From Icerya purchasi (Eukaryota > Arthropoda > Insecta > Hemiptera > Monophlebidae), in assembly GCA_039619475.1 (NCBI GenBank), contig CM077115.1, forward strand, positions 593,923,643-593,987,642: a stretch of DNA of 64,000 nt. Direction: 5' to 3'. The notes beneath the pieces were generated by a model. That model saw only the letters and a list, made by a program, of their open reading frames with translations, did no database searches and was not told the origin of the DNA. Shown in pieces: positions 22,503 through 35,585 of this stretch; positions within the stretch are counted from its first letter, which is position 1; every line of letters starts with the position of its first letter. A program made the position numbers and the translations under genes.

Positions 22503-25500
22503 GCGTGTTACCATTTAGCTTTTCGTAAACCACTCTAGATTCGTTTTCTTTCTTTATTGTTGGAACGATCATTTTCTCAGTAGTTGCAAAACTAAAATTA
22601 TCTGTGACTATATACGTTTTCGTTGTTGTTACGTGAAACTGATTTTTCTCCGAATCATCGCAACACTGACGGGTCTCGCGGATATGAGTAAAAAGTATAA
22701 TAAGAAAATCTGTATTTTTATTATAATCTCTAGAATGAACTATATTAAAGGGTTCTTTTGGGGGGTTTTTTTTGTTGTTTTTTTTTTTCAATGGGTTTGT
22801 TAACGAAGACATTACCCAAAGAAATGGGAAGAGCGTTATATTCTTGAACGTATGAGGGTGGAGGATAGAAATAATTCAAAGTTAGGAATAACAGACGCAG
22901 AGGGAAATGAAAGAATGTAAGAAGCACTCTTAAGGTGAGTAGTTTTAATAGAATGATTGTCCATTAGGAAAGGCCGGACATTCAAATAAAACACGGATAT
23001 CAAGGTCACAAAGAAAGTAATTAGAAGCAAGATGAAAAAAATGGAGTAGAGACAGACAAAAACAACTGAAAAAATGATAAGGAGACTAAAGCGAAGGCAA
23101 CAAATGAGACTGTAGAGTGTTTAAGAGATGGCAAGTATCTAGAGAAAACCATGAATGGGGTTCACAAGAGATGGCTGAATAAAGAGATTAAATAGAGGTA
23201 GGATTAGAAAATGAAGAAGAATAGGTGTTGTAGCCATATAATTTGGAACGAGACATTTAAGGAAAGAAGAACAATATCATGAAAAGGTGCCTGAAAACCT
23301 GCTATTAGAAATGGAAGAACGGGCTAATGAATATCCTCACTAATTTATTATAACACTAGGAATTCACGAAAGATCGATCTCGATCGCGTGAAGGAGGAAA
23401 AGATCACGAATGAGGGAGGGTTAAATATTTTTAGAATCTTAATTTAACTACTAGTTTTTTCATCCGAACTTGAGGACACTAATGGGTTTGAACACTGCGC
23501 AACAACGGAACTGGAATGCCGCTGTCTGATCACATTTTTGTATGTGGGTCTAAATTTCTTCTAGAGTACCGGACTTACATTGAACCGCTTATTTAGTAAG
23601 TGTCTTTTCTTGTGCTCATCGAATGCGAGGGAAATATATATACCTCTTTGTTTCTTTACGATGATTATTTTCAATCATTTGGTACAATTTTTGTGCATTA
23701 TTTTCACGCATACGATGATCAAATATGATACAAGTTATTACCGGAAGAAAAAAAAAAAGCGAAAAAATCTTTCATTAAAAATGAAGGAAATAAAATATTT
23801 TCTGCTGCGTCCTCAAAAATGGTCGTTGCTTTAATTTCATCTCATTGTCAGTTAGTTTTGATTTTCCATTTGTATAGTATTGCTCTAAAGTATTTTTCTT
23901 TTTTTTTTTTTCTATATTATTCTATACGATGATGTACTTATTAATTTATATCTAGATTCCTAATTTTTTTTTTTTTTTTTTCCGGTTTGTCATTTAAAAA
24001 ATACACGGATTTAAAGCGGTAGTAGGATGATACGTAGCATTATATTCGAAAGTTTACTATAATTTGAGAATGAAAAAAACAGGAAGAAACCTACCGAAAG
24101 AGGAATATAACCGAGCAAATAAGTCAACAAAGTAATTTCGAATCCAAAAGAGATCAGTCTGGATTGAGTAAGAAAGAAAGAGGCCGTGAATCAAGGAACG
24201 AATAAGAAAAGAAAAAGAGAATAAGGAGAAATTCCATATCGAAAATGTTTCATTATTACGATAAAATTAATTTTGCGTTCTATCTGTTGAAATTTCCCAG
24301 CACGGGCAATCAAACCGTTTGCAGTTTTTGAGAATTTGAAGTAGCGGATTTGGAATTTCAGCAACTATCGGACTAGGGTGAGATTAAGTAGTGCAGCGAA
24401 AGAAGGGACGATTTGAGAGCTAAACTGATGATTGCTGAAAACAAAATTATCTGCTTCGCAGTTTAAAATTAATTGATTCTCGTCCGATACTTAGACGTGC
24501 TTAAATTGTTTTTGTTTTTTTCTTTTTAGTTCTGTACTTGTTAGAAATTTGATGCAAACATCAAAGTGGAACGACTTTTGAGTGAGTTTTTCGATGCAAA
24601 CGACGATGCTAAAATCGAAATTCGTTCGTAATTAATTGCCACGCTACAAATATCAGTTGTGTGCCATTATTATTAACGATCATCGCGATATTTCGCTATC
24701 CGCTTTTAAAAGTTTTGCGAATACAACGTTAGTAAAATCCGGATCAGCCGGTTTATCCCACGTTAAGGGTAATAGTGTAAAAGCGATGATGTCGATGATG
24801 GTAGTGTTAATAATAGTAGTGATGACGACAATGAGGCTGCTGCTGTCGGAGTAGAAGAGAAGAAGAAGAAAAAGAAAAGAAGAAAAGGATGATCGAAGAC
24901 AAAGTAAAACTTAATTTCCGGCTTGTCATATCATCAAAAGTTTCGTCAATTACGTGCTAGGAGGCGGCAAGCTAGAGATGCGCGTCATCGAAATGGTGAG
25001 GAATGTATGTTGGAACTGTTAAACTGTTGTCTTGTATTTCAATCAAGCGTCTGTCAACGAATGACTGATGAGGTTATTAACTATTCGCTACGACACGGTG
25101 CTCTACCGGTTCGGCCAGATTGCGAGCAAACGACTTTTCTCGCCAGAGGAGCAGACTTGCCACATTCATTTCCTATTTCGAAATACAATTAATTTTCCCT
25201 CTTGTTATGCTTCCAAATTGAATTCGGTGGCAGCTACCCTTCTCACCTCGCTCACGCCATCTTAACTCGAGATGATCGACTTAATTAGCGTCCCTGTTCT
25301 CCTACAGTTGAACTTTGTCGCTTGAATTTTCCAAAAGCGGCTTTTAATTCCTTACCGAGCACTCGGGGACAGTTTTATAAAAACAGCGCAAACAGCTCTG
25401 AGTTTCAAAACAACTTTCCCTTCTTTCAAAAACCAAGAAAGCCCGTCAACTTTCATATCGTACGAATCCCGCGCGATAACCCTTACTGCTGAACGCTAAC

Positions 25501-26340
25501 CGTGTAAAAGGCACTTACAAGACGGGCAGCATTTAAAATTCAGTTAAAGTTTCGGTAAACTTTGAAATATTTCCGGGTCCCGAGGCGGCTGTAGCCGCCG
25601 TGCGTCGTTAAAGCCCGCGGTTCTGCATCTGTTGTACGTTCGATACCTTAGAAAACCTTAAAATCGTGGTTTTACCAAGCGAAATCCTGCTAAAACTAGT
25701 TCCGGCTCTTGTGTCACGTAATGTGTATCTTGGCCGATGCCGCTAGTGTATCTCTGTTTTTCGCAAAACACCTGGTTTTTCCATCATAATCATTTTCCAT
25801 AACGTGATTATTTGCCGAAATTCTAGCGACAAATTTCGACAAATTGCGCCCTTGGATTCTATGACTGTCCCCTTCGCAAACGCTGTCAAAATCACTAAGT
25901 TTGATCGCGAGCTCTTTTAACTTATCATTTCCTTTCTCAGCATTTACGTAAAAACTGTAAGTTTAGGGTAGCAAATTTCCATACAGCTGTCACACCATTA
26001 AAGTTGAGAAGACAATGTGTACTATTATCGCATAGCTTAGATTTTGACCAGCCACGGAAATACAGTTTCCCAACCTGAAGACTGCTCTACTTAAAATCGG
26101 AGATACTTTAGCTCGTTTAAGTGATCGATCGAAATACGAGCTTCACGGGAATTTCATCGTTCGAAGATAACGGTATTCTTGAGACTTCTTTTCGTGGGAA
26201 AAAAATCTATTCTAATTAAATATTTAGTGTTCCTCTCGCATTTGGCTTACTCCTCGGCGACTGTTTAAACCGTTCAGTGATCGACTATATTACCCTGTAC
26301 ACTTTGAAGAATTATTTGAAAAGCTCTTTAGTACTGGAAA
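22503..26340. other. unique DNA, no supported gene
   Basis: Nothing could be assigned with confidence. 22900-23330 and 24060-24240 are A-rich and may be very old transposon remains. 24780-24890 is a GAT/GAA-rich low-complexity stretch whose translation is acidic then lysine-rich, in a frame of only about 40 codons. 24900-26300 has a higher GC content than its neighbours and includes a GC palindrome at 25584-25599, but no splice-bounded open frame was convincing. Confidence 0.4.
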
Positions 26341-26348
26341 TGTGGTAG

Positions 26349-26376
<28 letters not shown>
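26349..26376. repeat. AT dinucleotide microsatellite
   Basis: Uninterrupted AT alternation of about 28 bp. Confidence 0.9.
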
Positions 26377-26379
<3 letters not shown>

Positions 26380-26928
26380 TATTTAAAAAATAAGTTGTGG
26401 GTCTCATTGGGACAAAATTCTCGTTGTGTGAGTCTCTTATCAACGTTTATTAAACAAAGATACAAAGTACAAAAATTACAACTATCTTAACTTATTCTAT
26501 AAATAACAATACTAATAAACCTAACATAATATTTAAGTAAGATTACATATATATGCCAATAGATAACATATCGCATAATATGCATCTGGTACATGCAGAT
26601 AGCTTAATATTTTCAGATCGAAAAACATAATCCTCTGAGAGAACTTAAAATCCAGGAAGGATACGATAAAGTCAAAACCAAAATCCGTAAATAATGAATC
26701 ATTAGAGAGTAGCGAGATATAAGACGTAACTTGATCTCAACCTTTGCATTATTCTTTCAGCCATTCTTGAACCTCCCTGTTTCGACACACCATTTTTTTT
26801 TTATTCTCTTGGTCGCCAATTCCAATTCCCGTCTTCGACGTTTTCCCCTACTCCGACGAGCTTCTTCGAAAACCCCTCTTTATTTTGGCGAGCAGGTTTT
26901 TTTAATTAAATATCTGTCTCACTTTATG
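26377..26928. other. AT-rich stretch without recognised gene
   Basis: No coding or RNA feature recognised between the AT microsatellite and LINE copy A. Confidence 0.45.
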
Positions 26929-28627
26929 AAGACGAAACTGGAAATTGGTTACGATGTGATGAGGAAAAAGCTGACTTATTCGCTAGACATTTATCACGAA
27001 TATCCCATGCACACAACATTCAATCAAAGATTGAGCTAAGCACTGTAGAAATAGATAAACAATTAAACCCATTACTCCACTTGAAGTAGCAAAAGAAATA
27101 GATAACATTAATCCAAGAAAATCGCCAGCAGTAGATGAAATAGCGCCTCTAGCGTGTATTAAAAGAATTATCGAAAAAAGAAATAATACTACTAACGTAT
27201 ACGTATTTATCGACTGTTTACGCTTGTAACAGGTACCTGAAAGTTTTAAAACAGCTCAGATTGTTATGCTCCAAAAACAAGGAAAAACAGCGGAAGATAT
27301 CATATCCTACCGACCGATATCGTTATTATCAGCAATATCTAAACTATTTGAAAAGTTGTTACTTAAGCGACCAAGTGATGCGCTTACCAGACTATCAATT
27401 TGGTTTTCGCACTCAACATTCTACTGTTGGCACATCGAGTAACCTCAACAATAGAAAGAGCGTTCAAAGAAAAAAATTTTGCTCGGCGGTCTTTCTGGAT
27501 ATTAAACAAGCATTTGACCTAGTTCAGCATCAAGGGCTTCTACACAAGTTATAGTCCTTGACTGCCTGTTAATTGGTGCCGTCTACTGAAATCATACCTC
27601 TCAAACAGACAATTCCGTCTAGCCTATGGAAATGAGAGATCATCCTTTCATCCAATACAGGCAGACGTACCACAGGGTAGCGTCCTCAGACCTATTCTGT
27701 ATCTTCTGTATACAACAGACATACCAACAACACCAAATATTACGATTACAATGTTCGCTGACGATTCAGCACTATTGTCAGTAAGCGACTCACAAACTGA
27801 AGCAACTGAAAACCTTCAGTATGCTTTAGACCGTGTATCAAAAAATTGGAAAATCAAGCTCAATGAGCAAAAATCTATCCACACCTTTTTCGTACTTCGT
27901 AAACGAGATCCGTGTCACGTAGTGTGTTCATAAATAGACGACAAGTGCCAATCTCCGATTCAGCAAAATACTTTCGGGTGTGCATCTAGATGCGAAGCTG
28001 ACTTGGAAAACTCATCACGCTGTGTCAAAAGCTCAGCAGATTCGAAAAAAGACACGTTAAATGTATTGGCTTGTCGGGCGACATTCCAAAATGAAGCTTG
28101 AAAACAAACGACTTATTTATGAAAACACTAGACCGATTTGGACTTATGCGGTACAGATATTATGGCGATGCACCAAAACATCGAACAGAAATATTATTCA
28201 AGCAGCCCAAAGAATAAATTCCTCCGTATGATAACCAATGCTCGATGGTTCCAACGGAACGAATCTCTACATACTGACTTAAGGATCAAATGGGTGGACG
28301 AAGAGTCATTAAAGACTTTGCCTATCGTCACGAAGAAAGACTCCATACCCATCCGAATTCGGAAGCATTTTTGCTTACTACAGAAGATGCAAGACGGCTT
28401 AAACGTTTTAAACCGAACGACGCCTAATTGTGTTGTAAATATTTATCGTTTTATTGTGTGTATGTCTCTATACAGAAATAGCAAAGAATAGTTATAGTGG
28501 ACTATATTCCTTTGCATCATGTTACTTTTAGTTATAAATGTTACTTATTTAGAAATAGTTCTAAGATTGTAATAACCATACAGTTCCTCCTTAAAGGGAT
28601 TGTTTTACAAAAAAAAAAAAAAAAAAA
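26929..28627 (+). mobile_element. LINE copy A (Jockey-like), RT and 3' end
   Basis: A 5'-truncated non-LTR retrotransposon. Plus-strand pieces include SYRPISLLSAISKLFEKLL near 27285-27350, FGFRTQHSTV near 27402, SAVFLDIKQAFDLVQHQGLL near 27484, VPQGSVL near 27669 and the catalytic FADDSALLSV near 27752. A C-terminal segment runs to 28490. The frame changes several times, so it is not functional. The 3' untranslated part ends in an A run at 28609-28627. It is very similar to LINE copy B (44754-45980 and 48949-49424); over 27261-27554 the translated track equals that at 45106-45399, including the same wrong-frame passage. It starts within the region equivalent to 44790 of copy B. Confidence 0.85.
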
Positions 28628-28639
28628 TTTATGATCTTT

Positions 28640-30053
28640 TCAAAACTGTTGACATTTTATTCTTAGAAAATTTCCATATTTGTATTTTTTATTTCTTTAC
28701 GGTCCTGTAGCTCACTTCTAAATACTATCGGCTTCTCCAAATCCGGCCAGATGACTTACTTGCTCCGCCATGATACCCTGCTGCATTTCTTACTTTATCA
28801 TCGAGTTTGGTGATATATAATACTTCACCTTTTTTCCTCATATAACTGTCGGTATGTTCCATTTCTAACTGAAATTGTTCCGGATTTTACATTTTTCATT
28901 CCTTTTTCTCTATCATTACTGCCGTTTACTTGGCAATCTACTCGCTGTTGGTTTCTCTTCTTTCTCTAATCTTCATCGTTCTAGTCTGCCGTCCGGTCGG
29001 CCTCTTAAAGAAATTGTTTATTTCTAGCTTTCCTTTTTTGACTCTTCTCTTTTACTCCGTCAACTATTTTTAATTTTTGATATTTTAATTACATTTGTCA
29101 GACACTGATCACATCTTTAAATGTTTTTTCAATTTTTCCGACATTTCTTTATTATCAGTTTACATTTCTACTCTCTTAATGATATCGTCTTTCCATATTT
29201 TTATTCCCTTTGTCGACGATTGTTTCTGTTTTGATATCTCAATTCGGTGATTTCTTATTATTCTCAAGTTGAATAGTTGCTTTCCTACTAATTCTTCTTC
29301 GCCCATCTGCTCTAATAAAAAAAAAAAGAATTTTTTAAAATAAAATGTAGAATTTTTTTTTCTTTTTTTATTTATAATTGTTTTTGTCCGACACGAGTTG
29401 ACCGATTAATTAATTTTTCATTTTATTTATTATTTTAATTGCGTGCACTTTTTCTTTAGTCAGGAGCAAAGCACGAATTTTCGCCATATGTTAATACTAT
29501 TTGGTTCCATTTAGTGAAATAGTAAAACAGGATGGAAAAAAAACATTATCATTGCAGAAAAAATTCACTTTAAAAAAGTTTAATTTTCTTTCTCTCTAAT
29601 AAAATAAAGACAGTAAAGTATTTTTGATTTGTGTTTTTTTTTTTTTTTTTTTTTGGCCTGAGCAATATAGTTCATTTAGCCAGCAAGCTAAGTCCTCTCT
29701 AACACAGTATCCTTTTAACCGTGGCCCCATCCTGATAAATTAATCGGTTTTGTTGATTCTATAACTCCTTGTTCAAGGATCTTTCGAACTTACCAAATTA
29801 GTGCAGGAAATACTGAAAATGCCGACTCATGTAGCGGACTTTGTAGATACTGTAGATATATGGAATTTTTGACTTTTTCATGTCTTTACTTTGGTACATA
29901 AACTCAGAAAGCGTCACGAAATGGAGCGTTACAGAAAAGCGTTACGAAAATTTCATGTCTCTTTACTTAGATACGACTGATTACTAATAAGAGAACATTG
30001 AATGAGACCAGTTTCCCACATTCGCGAGTATGCATTCAACAGAAGTAGATAAA

Positions 30054-30100
<47 letters not shown>

Positions 30101-30630
30101 CATATATTTTACATAATTCGGTGGACCTCTCGACAAATATGACGTGCATCGACGGAATCTTTACTCGAAACGTATCGAACGTATAATACAAACGTTAGCT
30201 TATGTGTATCGTACTTTTCTCACCATCGGCCATTGCTCACTATTGCTAACTCTTTACGATAATGATGTAAATAAGGAACCTTGTACTAGCGGTAATTAGT
30301 TGTTAAATATATGATATAATATGTATAAAGGAAATCACAGGTGCAGTACGTAGGTTCAATTTCGAAATTATACGTTGCGATATAATATGTACAAGGCATT
30401 TACAGGTTGCACGATGACATTTTCGTGCCAACGGAGACCGCGAAGCGAACGACATTCTAATGTTGACGGACGCCTGAATGGCTGCACAAAGTCCATTTTG
30501 AGGGAAAACATGAAAATGTCTCACTGTGTTGCGGACTTGTACGCTAGCTGACCTTTTTTTTCAATTTTCTAAAAATTTTTCTATCGCTAACTACTAGCTT
30601 TAAAATTCTTTAACATCATTAGAAAATTCT
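28640..30630. other. T-rich DNA with short retroelement tails
   Basis: No gene recognised. A 21-T run at 29634-29654 followed by ggcctgagcaatatagttca looks like the 3' end of a minus-strand retroelement whose body fades by about 29760. A TA microsatellite lies at 30056-30095. Confidence 0.45.
30056..30095. repeat. TA dinucleotide microsatellite
   Basis: About 40 bp of uninterrupted TA alternation. Confidence 0.9.
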
Positions 30631-30639
30631 CTATATCCA

Positions 30640-32300
30640 TCTTTCAATTTCATCTATTAAATCCTTTTGTTTATTCTTTGTCCTTTTAGTCCCTCTCTAA
30701 TTAGTCTCGTCATAAATAACGATGCGATCTCTCTTTTTTCCTCTTTCCGCTATTTAGGCATTTTTCTGGATAGACGCATTTCGTTCCATAATCACATTAA
30801 CCATCTCTACCTGTCTTTCCTCAAAAGTCCCTCTCCCATACTAATTGGAGCGGAAATCCGTGCATTCTACTAATGCTCTACATATCCTTTATTCGTTCTA
30901 TCCTTGGTTATTGTTGTTTTATCTATGGAAATTCCTCCTGATCGTTGCTTTCCAAACTCTACCGTGTCCAGGATGTTTGTCTTTGTTTTTGTCTGGGAGC
31001 TAGTAAGTCTACTCCTATTCCCGCTTTACATGCCGAATTACTCATCTCCCTCTTTTCGCTCGGAGGTCCTATCTAGGTTACCGATTTTTAATCAAACATC
31101 TACCCATTTTGAATCGTCCCTTGTTAATATCTATTCTTATATCCACCATAACTGGCGATTTGCCATCAACAAAACTCCAATACTATCTCTCATTTTCACC
31201 CATCTCTCTCAGTTTCCTCCATATCTATACTTTTCTTTCAATTTTTCCACCCTTCTATATCCTATTAATTGCCTATTCTTAACTTGCCCTTCTAAACCTT
31301 TCCTTCATTATGTTGTCAAATCAGAGTCTTTAAGTACTTTTGGCTCTCTTCTCCCTAATTACTTTGCCATCTTCACTGACGGCTCTAAAGGGCTCAGCCT
31401 TCTTTTGTCCTTTCTTAAATTATTCTGAAACCTTTAAACTTCCTTCCTTCTATTCAGTTTTCTATGCCGAGTGTACTGCTTTTCTGCGTGCCATCCTTTT
31501 TGTTGCTTCTTCCCTAGTTTCTCATGAAGTCCTTATTATATCAGATTTCCAAAATGTCCTACAAGCCACTTCCTCTTTTTTTCCTTCTCCCTTTGCTGAT
31601 TACGCAATCCTTCTCATACGCTGTCTTATCTATAAAATTTCCCTTTCTCACTACGTCCAAAATTACCTACTGCGGATTCCTAGACACTCTGGAATCGAAG
31701 GTACGACTAGCTCGTTCATCTTCTTCTACCGGTGAATTTCTCAGCGTTTTTTCATCTCACAATATTACTCTCCTCTCCACTTCAGTTCATTCCAAACTCT
31801 GGTTAAATTCGTATTTCTCCTCATTCTCAAATCCGGATTCCTTTTATCTCTTTATCTATCCTAATCTACCGTCTCATCCCTGGTTTTTCAATTTCCCCTC
31901 AACTATCTCTGCAATCTGTTGCCTACACTTTTGGTTACAGTTTGCTTCCTGCTTCCCTTCTCTCTAGCCCCCCTCCTCTCTATCCCCTTCACCCTTCTTC
32001 TCACAACTTTATAGGTGTCGCTAATCACATTTTGTTTGAGTTAAACTGTATCGCTTCCGAACGTTCTTCCTTTTACTTTTCTCTTCTGTCAATTGATCTT
32101 TCAACTCCGTATTGTGCATTTTTTGTTCTCTACTTTTGTCATCACTTTCGGTCATTCACTTAAGTCTTTTCTATCCTCCATGCCTTATCGCATAAATATC
32201 TGATTCCGCTTCTCATCCTTTTCCCCGCTTCTTGGGCCAATGTCTTTTTTGACGAACCCAATATAAAATAAAATAAAAAGAATAAAAAAAAGAAAAAAAG
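30640..32300 (+). mobile_element. T-rich RNase H LINE family, longest copy
   Basis: Plus-strand translations show the end of RT (SFRYLGIFLDRRISFHNHINHL near 30744-30810). A thumb-like region follows, then RNase H: AIFTDGSKG near 31368, YAECTAFLRAILF near 31463, LIISDFQNVLQAT near 31532 and LLRIPRHSGIEG near 31666. The C-terminal tail runs on to about 32200, and an A-rich tail at 32262-32300 closes the element. Order and spacing match I/R1-type non-LTR elements. The frame shifts around 31430 and 31700, and there are other stops, so it is inactive. EN and most of RT are missing. Related copies lie at 15830, 32303, 34900 and 40270. Confidence 0.75.
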
Positions 32301-32302
32301 GA

Positions 32303-32990
32303 TGACCCTACGGATTTGGTTTAGCCTCTTTTTTGTTTTTCGCTAAGCTACTCTGAATCCCTTAAAATCTCTTTTTTCTATTTAGCTTTCTACGTCGAGT
32401 CTGCTGCTATTTTATAGGTCACATTCACTTTATCTCCTGTTCCCTAAGCTCTCCGAAAGTCATTATTATATCAGATTCCTAAAATTTCCTACAGGCCGCT
32501 TATCTTCTCTCCCTTTCCACTCTACTAACCATGTACTTTTATACATTCTCTATTTCATAATTTTTTCCTTTGCTATCTAGATTGATTTCTTATGCATATA
32601 TCGAAGGTAATGTCGCAGCAAACCGGCTAGCTTTTTTGAGTCTAGCAACGTGTCATTTCGTTCTGTAGTTGCTCATTTTAGCTTATGAAGTACAATCTGT
32701 CATCCACGCTTTGAACACAGTTTACATCTCTCATCGTTTTTCCGTTTCTTTATTCTTCTCCATTTTGCCACCTTTCTACTTCTCTTTTTACAAGTTATGC
32801 TGATCGTTTGATGCTCATTCATCGCTGCTGGACAATCAATCCTCTTTCTATTTGTCCCTTTTACTAAGTTTCCTTCTCCTGCTGCTTTACCGGTTCTTGT
32901 ATCCTTTCACTTTGCTATTTTTGATCGCGTAAAGATCTAATTTATTTTCTTCCCCAGTTCTCAAATGGCAGTGTACAAAGTCTGAAAAAG
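32303..32990 (+). mobile_element. second, truncated copy of the T-rich RNase H LINE
   Basis: Starting just after the A-rich tail of the previous copy, 32330-32560 repeats the text of 31390-31600: SYSESLK, then FYVESAAIL, then a LLYQIPKISY block matching YAECTAFL and LLYQISKMSY upstream. It begins inside the RNase H domain, as a 5'-truncated insertion would. It is heavily decayed. Confidence 0.6.
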
Positions 32991-33136
32991 AAAAGCTGTC
33001 GATTAATTGAATGCATGAATTTCTAAAATTTACCAAGACACGATCGTTCAAATACCGATGAATGATGAAAATGCGGTACGTTTCCTCCGTTAAACATTTA
33101 AAAAACTTACTACATGGTGGTTATAACTAAAAAAAC

Positions 33137-33274
33137 AATTTACGGTAGACATCATGTTTACAAAAATTAATCTTATAATTTAATCTGAAAATCTTGACGT
33201 TTCAGACTTACTATCATCAGAATACATTTTAAATTTCAAGATTAATTTTTTAAACACGGTGTTTACCGTAAATT
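33137..33274. mobile_element. short inverted-repeat element (MITE-like), 138 bp
   Basis: The outer about 37 bp at each end are imperfect inverted repeats: 33138-33174 (starts atttacggtagacatcatg) against 33237-33274 read in reverse (starts taaatttacggtaaacaccg). The centre carries a CTGATGA...GAAAC motif on the minus strand at 33196-33220. There is no coding capacity. It could be a MITE or a remnant of a Penelope-like terminal repeat. The right edge abuts an AAAT-repeat tail of the next LINE. Confidence 0.6.
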
Positions 33275-34560
33275 TATTTATTTATTTATTTATTTTACGT
33301 GTCGTATACAGCAACTTAGGCTAAAGACACGGCAAGAAATTACAAAATTATGAAAGTTGAAAGGAAGGAAAAAAGGAAAATAAAGAGAAATTAACAAGGA
33401 TTAGCAAAATTATAACAACTTTAACAAATTAGTAGAATTTAGAAACTGAAATAATTGGTTAAGCACGATTTCCACAGCGAATCGTTTAAATTCGATGGTA
33501 TTCCATGTTGTTTCCGATAATATTCATAAATTACGCATTTAATCAGTAGGTGTTCGACGGTTAATTAGCAATCACATGTCTCTGGCACTGGGGCGCAGGT
33601 TCTTTATTTAACAGGTATGAGTGTGTAAGCCGAGTGGTACATAAGTTGTAGTCTGCATAACGTTACCTCCTGTTTTCTGCTTTCTCAACTTGAGGAAAGC
33701 CACGGGGTTTCTTGGACGATTTTATAGAGCGTAATTTATTTCCTGTAGGTGTAACTTTTGCTAATTATTATTCCAGGTGTTGTTAAAATGGCATTTAAGC
33801 TGATGTTTAAAGACGGTGTAAACGGTACCGTTACGTTTGAAGTTGACGCACGTTTGTTAATCGTTTTAACACAGCTTTCCGCATTTTCAAAGCTCTGTAT
33901 GCCGCCCTGGGCTCGGTTATACCATGGTGGTATAGGAGATATCGGGTCCCGGGCCAGTACTGGAATTTGGATGTTTAGCTGATGTAGAATGGACATAACG
34001 TGATCAATTGTTGTTCCGTTCTGGTTCTCAGTGATATCATCTGGAGAGTTTGGCTCTGTGCTCCTTATGAGATGCTGAAAGCCAGCACGGTTAGATAAGT
34101 TCGTCGCAAATCTAATGGCCACTCCGCTGAATCACATAGTAGACTCGGTATCGGGGAGGTTTGGAAAGCTCCAGTTGTCAACCTCAAAGCGGTATGATGG
34201 ATAGTATCCAAACATTTTAGGGTCGATATGTTAAGGCTGGTGCACCATAATCCATTTTGGACCTTACAAGGGTACGATACAGCATTAATAGATTATGTCT
34301 GCTTGCGCCGTAGGTTGTATGCGATAGCTTCCGCAGTAGGTTTAGTTTTTTACCACAGCTAGTTTTCAATGCGTTAATGTGTGCTTTCCAAGTGATTTTG
34401 CTGTCAAATGTCTTTCCTAAATATTTTAACTTTATTTATGTATGTTATACGGTTGTTATTAACAGTTAGGCTTACTATGCGATCGCACTTTTTCCGTCTA
34501 CAGAAATGGGTTGCTATGGTTTGTTTCCTAAGTTTCTTTCATTTTTGAATGTTAAATTAT
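33275..34560 (-). mobile_element. degraded RNase H LINE, minus strand
   Basis: Minus-strand translation gives KYLGKTFDSKITWKAHINAL near 34430-34370, LLRKLSHTTYGASRHNLLMLYRTLVRS near 34340-34260, then a linker (34122-33736) and a decayed cysteine-rich tail near 33560. This is the RT C-terminal part followed by the pol tail of an I/R1-type LINE. The 3' end is an AAAT-type repeat at about 33272-33295 on the minus strand. Stops and frameshifts are present, and the copy is 5' truncated. Confidence 0.65.
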
Positions 34561-34899
34561 CTACGTATACAAAAACAGGCAACAAGTCTAACCCTATCTG
34601 TCGATTAATTCGAGAAAATTAAGCTTAGACAAGCGCAGAAATATATTTTGAAAAGCTATCTCTGTTTTAATCGATAACGCGGATTAAAATGGATGAGTTC
34701 TGGTAAAGCATAGTTAACTCCTTTTTATGCAAGCTTAATTTTCTCGCATATTGCTAATTTTCTTGACAATATTTTTTTTCTCTGTGAATGCCGTTTCAGT
34801 CGTAATATATTTAGAAGTACATTATTTTGAAGTGTATATTTTATTTTTTATCACATAATTATTTTTTCTCCATTCTTTATAAATTGTTTTGCAGTTGGT

Positions 34900-35578
34900 A
34901 TTTTTTTAAATTATTTATTTTGGTTACCAAAGGTAATGAGACGGCGGATTCCTGGGCTCGCGTTATTGTTTTCTCTCGTTTCTCTTTTAAAAATGTTCCA
35001 TTTTCCAACTTGAATTCTCCGTGCACTAAATTTCATCTCAAACTTTAGCCAAATATTTACCTTCCCTCCTTTCGTAACGATCAATCCCCTTTTTATTTAT
35101 CTGTACTAATCTTCCTTCTAATATCTGATGTTCTTGGAGTTACTTTAACTTCCCCGTTCTGTTGTCATTTCTTTGATTCGCTTGCGTTTATTCTGCTCTC
35201 CGTTCCTCTCGTTTTCGCTGTTCCTTTGTCTCCTCTCCAAATTGTCCTCTCCACCCCAATGAAGCGGTGGTTTGCAACGCCAATCACGTATCTTTTTTGA
35301 ATGCCCATTCCTTTCTGCCGAACACGTTGCGTATTTTATATTCTTGTCTGCTGAAACTCAAGCTGCTCCTTTTCGTGCATCTCATATTTTGTCCTTTTCC
35401 TATCCATTATTTCATCCGTATTTATATTGTCCATATCTGACTGAATCAAAATTTAACTGACGGCTCTTTTCTTTCCTGTTATTTCTGAATGTAGGTCCTT
35501 AGCTGACGTGCCCAAAGGGGGGATTAATAACGAAAACCACAGCCCTTTCGTATTTGATACTTTTTTTTTTTTTTTTTT
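34900..35578 (+). mobile_element. short 3' copy of the T-rich RNase H LINE family
   Basis: The plus strand begins with VTKGNETADSWARV (34921-34962), the last RNase H motif. The pol tail follows, with a cysteine/histidine region around FFECPFLSAEHVA (35287-35325). The end lies near the T run and A-rich stretch at 35561-35585. Only the last part of the element is present. Confidence 0.6.
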
Positions 35579-35585
35579 AAAATAA

